From: Planctomycetota bacterium
GTDB taxonomy: Bacteria; Planctomycetota; B15-G4; SIAN01
Direction of reading: 5' to 3'
Length of the DNA: 64,000 bases
NCBI GenBank assembly: GCA_016795285.1
Contig: JAEUIC010000008.1
Location: 1 to 64,000, forward strand
A program made the position numbers and the translations under genes. Within the stretch, counting starts at the first letter, position 1, and each line of letters begins with the position of its first letter. The notes under the pieces were generated by a model. The model was not told the DNA's origin and did no database searches. It worked only from the letters and a program-made list of their open reading frames with translations. Positions 59,238 to 64,000 of the stretch are shown piece by piece.

Positions 59238-61309
59238 GGCGGCGCGATCGGCGACAGCGGGCGGCGGAGCTCGCTGCGGTGCTCTCGATGGGGCTCGCGG
59301 CGGCGGGGCTCACCGCGTGTGGCGAGGGGGGCGCCAACGCGAACGGCAGCGGCTCGGCCAGCGCGTCGGGCGATCCCGCGGCGGTGTCGGCGCCCGCGCT
59401 CGCGCCGCTCGCCGGGCCGGCGAAGAGCCTCCTGCTGGTGACGCTCGACACGACGCGCAAGGACCGGCTCGGCTGCTACGGCCACGCGGCGGCGCGCACG
59501 CCGTTCCTCGATGACTTGGCGCGCCAGGGGCTCACCTACGACCGCGCCTACTGCGCGGCGCCGATCACCCTCTCGTCGCACACCTCGATCCTCACCGGCG
59601 TCTATCCCTGCGCGCACGGCGTCCGCGAGAACGGCGCCTTCAAGGTGAACGACAACGCGCGCCTCCTGCCGGAAGCGCTGCGCGAGGCGGGCTTCCGCAC
59701 CGGCGCCTTCGTCGGCACCTTCATCCTCGATGCCAAGTTCGGCCTCGACCAGGGGTTCGAGCACTACGACCAGCCCGACGCCTCGAAGGTCGGCCAGACC
59801 TGGAAGGTGACCGAGCGACCGGCGCGCGCGGTGACCGACGCGGCGCTGCGCTGGGTCGACACGCTCGCGCCCGGCGAGCGCTGGTTCCTCTGGCTCCACT
59901 TCTACGACCCGCACCACCCGCACGAGCCCGACCCGGCCGACGTCTACGAAGGCGGCGAGCCCTACGACGCCGAGATCCGCGGCTGCGACGGGCAGCTCGC
60001 CCGCTTGACCGCGCACCTCGCGAAGCGCGGGCTCGCCGACGGGATGGTGGTGGCGGTGACCGCCGACCACGGCGAGTCGTTCCACGCGCACGGCGAGGAG
60101 TCGCACGGGATCTTCGTCTACGAGCCGACCATGCGCGTGCCGCTGATCATCGCGCCGCCGCCGCCGGGCGTCGCGCCCGGCTCGCGCAGCGACGCGCTGG
60201 TCTCGAACGTCGACCTCGCCGCGACGCTGCTCGAGCGGCTCGGCGTCGGCCGCGCCGCGCTGCCCGATGCGCGCACGCCGCCGCTGCCCGACGGCCACGG
60301 CGACGAGGAGCGCGCCGTCTACATCGAGAGCCTCACCCCGTTCTACGACCATCGCTGGCACCCGCTGCGCGGCGTGGTCTGGAAGGGGATGAAGTTCATC
60401 GACACGCGCCGTCCCGAGCTCTACGCGCTGCAGGACGATCCGGGCGAGCTCGACGACCTGATCGAGAAGCGGGCCGAGGTGGCGGCGGCGCTGCGCGCGC
60501 GCCTCGAGGCGCTGCTGCTCGAGCACGCGGCGCTGCCGTGGGAGGATGCGGGCGTCCTGTCGGAGGAGGACCGCGAGAAGATCACCTCGCTCGGCTACAC
60601 CCACTCGTCGCCGGGCGGCGATCCGTGGGATCCCGAACTGCCCGATGCGAAGGATCGCATCGGCGACCTCGACCTGATCGACACCGCGATCGCCCGCGTG
60701 CGCGACGGCGCGGCGCTGCTCGAGATCGACGGCGCCAAGCGGGCGGGCGAGTCGGCCGAGTGGATCGCGCAGAGGCGCGAGCAGGGCCTGAAGCTGATGG
60801 ACGAGGCGAAGCAGCTGCTGCTCGAGCTGCGCAAGCGCAACCCGGCCGACCCCTACATCGACGTGATGCTCGGCTCGGCGCTGATGGGGCTCGGGCAGTG
60901 GGGCGAGGCGGCCGTCGTGCTGGAGCGCGTCGTCGCCGCCAACCCCGACAACTCCGCGAACCACTACAACCTCGCCAACGCCTACCTGCGCAGCGGCAAG
61001 AAGTCGTGGGGCCTGCGCGAGATGGAGAAGTCGGTCCACCTCGATCCGCGCTCGGTGGCGGCGTGGCGCTGGCTGGTCGAGTACTCGATGAAGGAGCGCG
61101 ACTGGCCGGCCGCCGCGTGGTGGCTCGACGGGCTCGCGAAGTGCGCGGGCCAGAACGAGGCCGATCTCGCCGAGGTGAAGAAGACGCGCGGCGACGTGCA
61201 GAAGCAGCTCGACCTGCTGAACGCGAAGCCGCGCGCACCGAAGCCGCTCACCGACGACGAGCTGATCCCGGAAGGGGTCCGCGCGCGGCGCGCCGAGCAG
61301 GGGAGATGA
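59234..61309 (+). CDS. Sulfatase-fold lipoprotein with C-terminal TPR, copy 2
   Basis: 691 residues. Lipobox LTAC at 26-29, then a Gly/Ser/Ala linker. The catalytic domain has VTLDTTRKDRLGCYGH, APITLSSHTSILTG, HPHEPDP and TADHGESFHAHGEESHG; nucleophile position Thr112, with Ser114 where the Pro is usual and His116. The TPR region covers 500-690 (LANAYLRSGKKSWGLREMEK). ATGA overlap with copy 1. Clear paralogue of copies 1 and 3. Confidence 0.88.
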   Translation: MRRRDRRQRAAELAAVLSMGLAAAGLTACGEGGANANGSGSASASGDPAAVSAPALAPLAGPAKSLLLVTLDTTRKDRLGCYGHAAARTPFLDDLARQGLTYDRAYCAAPITLSSHTSILTGVYPCAHGVRENGAFKVNDNARLLPEALREAGFRTGAFVGTFILDAKFGLDQGFEHYDQPDASKVGQTWKVTERPARAVTDAALRWVDTLAPGERWFLWLHFYDPHHPHEPDPADVYEGGEPYDAEIRGCDGQLARLTAHLAKRGLADGMVVAVTADHGESFHAHGEESHGIFVYEPTMRVPLIIAPPPPGVAPGSRSDALVSNVDLAATLLERLGVGRAALPDARTPPLPDGHGDEERAVYIESLTPFYDHRWHPLRGVVWKGMKFIDTRRPELYALQDDPGELDDLIEKRAEVAAALRARLEALLLEHAALPWEDAGVLSEEDREKITSLGYTHSSPGGDPWDPELPDAKDRIGDLDLIDTAIARVRDGAALLEIDGAKRAGESAEWIAQRREQGLKLMDEAKQLLLELRKRNPADPYIDVMLGSALMGLGQWGEAAVVLERVVAANPDNSANHYNLANAYLRSGKKSWGLREMEKSVHLDPRSVAAWRWLVEYSMKERDWPAAAWWLDGLAKCAGQNEADLAEVKKTRGDVQKQLDLLNAKPRAPKPLTDDELIPEGVRARRAEQGR

Positions 61310-63243
61310 ACGACATGGCGCTCGCTCCGCTGCTGACGCTCTTCGCGGCGCTCTCCGCGGAGGAGCGCAAGCCCGACGTGCTGCTGGTGACGCTCGACAC
61401 GACGCGCGCCGATCGGCTCGGCTGCTACGGCCATGCGGCCGCGCGCACGCCGTTCCTCGACCAGCTCGCCGCCGAGGGGACGCGCTTCACGAAGGCGTGG
61501 TGCGCCGCGCCGATCACGCTCCCGTCGCATGCCACGCTGCTCACCGCGCGGCCGCCCGTCGGCCACGGCGCGCGCGACAACGGCCTCTACCGCCTCGATC
61601 CGGCGGCGACGACGCTCGCCGAGGTGCTCGCCGCGCACGGCTTCGCCACCGGCGCCTTCGTCGGCTGCTTCGTGCTCGATGCCCGCTTCGGCCTCGCGCA
61701 GGGGTTCGCCGCCTACGACGCGCCGGCCGCCACCGCGCTCGGCAGCAAGGCGCAGGTGATCGAGCGGCCCGCCGCCGCGGTGGTCGACGCCGCGCTCGCG
61801 TGGCTCGACACGGTGCCGGCGACGCAGCCCTTCTTCCTCTGGCTCCACTTCTACGAGCCGCACGCGCCCTACGCGCCGCCCGCCGCGCAGCGAGATCTCG
61901 CCGAGCCGTACGACGGCGAGATCGCCGCCTGCGACGCGCAGCTGGCGCGCTTCCACGCGGAGCTGGCCAAGCGCAAGCGCGGCGCGCCGCTGCTCGAGTG
62001 GGTCACCGCCGACCACGGCGAGGCGCTCGGCGAGCACGGCGAGGCGACCCACGGCCTGCTGCTGCACGACGCGACCATGCGCGTGCCGCTGCTGGCGCGC
62101 GGTCCGGGCGTCCCGCGCGGCGCGCTGCGCGAGGCGCCGGTCAGCAATGGCTCGATCGCGCCGACGCTGCTGGCGCAGCTCGCGCTCGACGCCGCGCTGC
62201 TGCCCGACGCCGACTATCCGCCGCTGCCGCTCGCCGCGCCGGCCGCTGGCGAAGTCGCGCCCGAGCCGCTGCCGCTGCTGCTCGAGACGTGGCTGCCGCT
62301 CCACTCGCACGGCTGGACGCCGCTGCGCGGCCTCGTCGCGGGCGACAAGAAGCTGGTGAGCGGCTCCTTCGACGAGCTCTTCGATCTCGCCGCCGATCCG
62401 CGCGAGGAGCGCGACCTCGCCGGCCGGCGGCCCGAGGAGGTGGCGCGCTGGCGCGCGCAGCTCGAGGTGGAGTTCGTGCGCGCGACGGGCGGCAGCGACG
62501 GGACGCGCACGGTCGACGAGGCGGAACGCGCCGCGCTCGCCGCGCTCGGCTACGTCGACGCCAGCGCCACCGTCGTCGACGGCAGCGAGCGGCCCGATCC
62601 GCGCGTGGCCATCGCCGACGAGGCGGCGCAGCAGGCGGCGATGGCCAAGTACCAGCAGGCGCGCCGCATCCTCGGCCAGGACGCGATGCTGCAGGGGGTG
62701 AAGCCGCCGCCGCTCGACGAGCGCAAGAAGCAGCGGGCGATGAAGCTGCTCGAGGAGGCGCGCGCCACGCTCGCCGGCCTCGAGGAGCGCCATCCCGACG
62801 ACCCGTCGGTCGCCTTCGACCTCGGCAACGTGCTGCTCTCGATGAACCGCCAGGCCGAGGCGATCCCGCGCTTCGAGCTCGCGGTCGTCTGCGATCCGAA
62901 GAGCCCGCAGCGCCACTTCAACCTCGCGGTCGCCTACGCCGGTGCCGGCCACGCCATCGCCGGTATCCGCCAGATGGAGAAGGCGATCCACGTCGAGCCG
63001 CGCCTGATCACCGCTTACCGCTGGCTGGTCGCCGCGCACGAGGCGAGGAACGAGATCGGCCGCGCGACCTGGTGGGCCGATCGGCTGGCCGCGCAGAAGC
63101 TGGTGGAGGGGATCGAGCAGGTGACGCTCACCCGCTCGCGCATGCAGCTCTACGAGCGGATGGAGAAGGCGGGCCAGCGCGTGCAGCCGCCGCCGAACTT
63201 CCCGCCGAAGGACCTCGACCCGGTCGGCGTCGACGCGCGCTGA
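61306..63243 (+). CDS. Sulfatase-fold protein with C-terminal TPR, copy 3
   Basis: 645 residues. Signal-like start MALAPLLTLFAALSA, no lipobox. Catalytic domain VTLDTTRADRLGCYGHAAAR, APITLPSHATLLTARPPVGH (Thr71, His75), HFYEPHAPYAPP and TADHGEALGEHGEATHG. TPR from about 480 (LEERHPDDPSVAFDLGNVLL). Shorter because the lipoprotein leader is absent. It overlaps copy 2 (ATGA). Tight order suggests cotranscription of all three. Confidence 0.88.
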   Translation: MNDMALAPLLTLFAALSAEERKPDVLLVTLDTTRADRLGCYGHAAARTPFLDQLAAEGTRFTKAWCAAPITLPSHATLLTARPPVGHGARDNGLYRLDPAATTLAEVLAAHGFATGAFVGCFVLDARFGLAQGFAAYDAPAATALGSKAQVIERPAAAVVDAALAWLDTVPATQPFFLWLHFYEPHAPYAPPAAQRDLAEPYDGEIAACDAQLARFHAELAKRKRGAPLLEWVTADHGEALGEHGEATHGLLLHDATMRVPLLARGPGVPRGALREAPVSNGSIAPTLLAQLALDAALLPDADYPPLPLAAPAAGEVAPEPLPLLLETWLPLHSHGWTPLRGLVAGDKKLVSGSFDELFDLAADPREERDLAGRRPEEVARWRAQLEVEFVRATGGSDGTRTVDEAERAALAALGYVDASATVVDGSERPDPRVAIADEAAQQAAMAKYQQARRILGQDAMLQGVKPPPLDERKKQRAMKLLEEARATLAGLEERHPDDPSVAFDLGNVLLSMNRQAEAIPRFELAVVCDPKSPQRHFNLAVAYAGAGHAIAGIRQMEKAIHVEPRLITAYRWLVAAHEARNEIGRATWWADRLAAQKLVEGIEQVTLTRSRMQLYERMEKAGQRVQPPPNFPPKDLDPVGVDAR

Positions 63244-63308
63244 CCGCCGCGCTGCGCCGCCCGCTCACCGAGCTCGAGCGAGCCGTTCACCGCGCGCCCG
63301 CGAGCAGC

Positions 63309-64000
63309 TCACCGAGCGTCAGCGAGCAGTTCATCGAGCCACAGCGAGCGGCAGCGGCCGGCCGTCGCGCTGGACGCGTGGCCGTCGACGACCTCCGAGA
63401 CGCCGAGCCGCAACTCGCCGGTGCGCGGCCGCCAGACGAGCGAGTGGAGCGTGACGATCCCGCGATCCTGCGCGACGCGGCCGAGCGCCGCCCACGCCTC
63501 GCTCGGATCGATGCGGCCGTCGCCCTGCGACAGGCCCGCCGTCGCGCACTCCTCGAGCGTGCAGTAGCGGATCTTCGAGTCGGGGATCGCGGCGAAGGCG
63601 CCGTCGCGCGCCAGGAAGTGGTTGGTGGTGTGGAGCAGCGGCGGCGCGTCGCCGGTCGGCAGCGGCTGCTCGACGATGGCGAGCGGGTCGATCTCGAAGA
63701 CGGTGGTGGGTGGCGCGTCGAGGCCGGGGGTGGTGAGGCGGAAGAGGAAGGAGTTGCGGATGCGAGCATCACGGAGCAGGTCGCGCGCGCGCGGCGCCAC
63801 TTCGGCCGGCTCGCACTCCTCGAGCAGCTCGCGCGCGATCGCCAGCAGCGGCCGCGTCTTGCCCGTCTCGCCGCCGCCGAACGCGCCGTTGCCGACGTGG
63901 AGGAAGGCGCCGACGCCGCGGCTGCTCAAGCCGCTCGTCACGCCGATCAGGCCGGGGAAGGCGAAGCTCGCCAGCGAGTGGGTGCCGTCCGGCTCGAAGC
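63309..64000 (-). CDS. C45/choloylglycine-hydrolase-like protein, 5' end outside window
   Basis: At least 230 residues, cut by the right edge at the N-terminus, so the nucleophile Cys is not visible. Visible motifs: SLASFAFPGLIGVTSGLSSR, GVGAFLHVGNG, LHTTNHFLA and IVTLHSLVWRPRTGELRLGV, which match the NTN-hydrolase family that includes penicillin acylase-like C45 and acyl-CoA:6-APA acyltransferases. Likely an exported or cytosolic amide hydrolase; the substrate cannot be told. Convergent with the sulfatase-fold trio. Confidence 0.7.
   Translation of the reverse strand, partial: FEPDGTHSLASFAFPGLIGVTSGLSSRGVGAFLHVGNGAFGGGETGKTRPLLAIARELLEECEPAEVAPRARDLLRDARIRNSFLFRLTTPGLDAPPTTVFEIDPLAIVEQPLPTGDAPPLLHTTNHFLARDGAFAAIPDSKIRYCTLEECATAGLSQGDGRIDPSEAWAALGRVAQDRGIVTLHSLVWRPRTGELRLGVSEVVDGHASSATAGRCRSLWLDELLADAR

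Noticed and set aside
57147..63243. Classic formylglycine sulfatases
   Set aside because: The C/S-x-P-x-R motif is T-L-(P/S)-S-H in all three.

Overview
The window is a GC-rich bacterial chromosome segment (roughly 70% or more GC by eye). It carries 60 protein-coding genes by my reading (one cut by the right edge), two tRNAs and no rRNA, CRISPR array or recognisable transposase. The gene content fits Planctomycetota best: Tat-exported Gfo/Idh/MocA oxidoreductase, DUF6786 protein, FG-GAP and ASPIC/UnbV surface proteins, sulfatase-fold proteins fused to TPR domains, TRL-like lipoproteins and many short secreted lipoproteins. Another high-GC environmental phylum such as Acidobacteriota is not excluded without a marker-gene tree.

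Layout. 0.4-16.5 kb is mostly housekeeping: tRNA-Phe, def-ribF, a TPR protein, rpsT, groES-groEL, thiE, an ECF sigma factor, panB, uppS and small regulators. 16.5-20.3 kb is a three-gene minus-strand operon (porin, FMN-binding/ApbE fusion, membrane protein) with a Fur-box-like palindrome in front. 20.4-28.5 kb holds a Tat-exported amidase-family protein, a methyltransferase, an M28 peptidase, an SPFH plus ribbon-helix-helix pair and an amino-acid permease plus cupin pair. 28.6-38.1 kb holds rsmG, two TRL-like lipoproteins, a glycolate oxidase operon (TlpA-like, glcD, glcE, glcF) and a malate-synthase-A homologue whose catalytic residues look lost. 38.3-45 kb holds an ABC-2 exporter, an S41 peptidase and a compositionally unusual FG-GAP protein with repeat tracts in front of and inside its 5' end. 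45-50 kb holds tRNA-Asp, a 6-pyruvoyl-tetrahydropterin synthase plus SDR pair, a lipoprotein and prfC. 50-64 kb is an extracytoplasmic region: ASPIC/UnbV protein, a possible NPCBM-like protein, TPR protein, DUF502 membrane protein, a two-domain retropepsin-like lipoprotein and three tandem sulfatase-fold/TPR fusions, ending in a partial C45/choloylglycine-hydrolase-like gene.

The points I find most unusual are: (1) the malate-synthase-like probable pseudoenzyme beside a glycolate oxidase operon; (2) the porin/flavin-transferase operon with its putative iron box; (3) a family of short repeats of 27-35 bp period, two copies lying just after stop codons and two lying in frame inside unrelated genes; (4) the sulfatase-fold trio with Thr where the formylglycine Cys/Ser should be; (5) a PTPS-SDR pair that suggests a tetrahydropterin pathway. 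Function assignments come from motifs read by eye; no database search was run.
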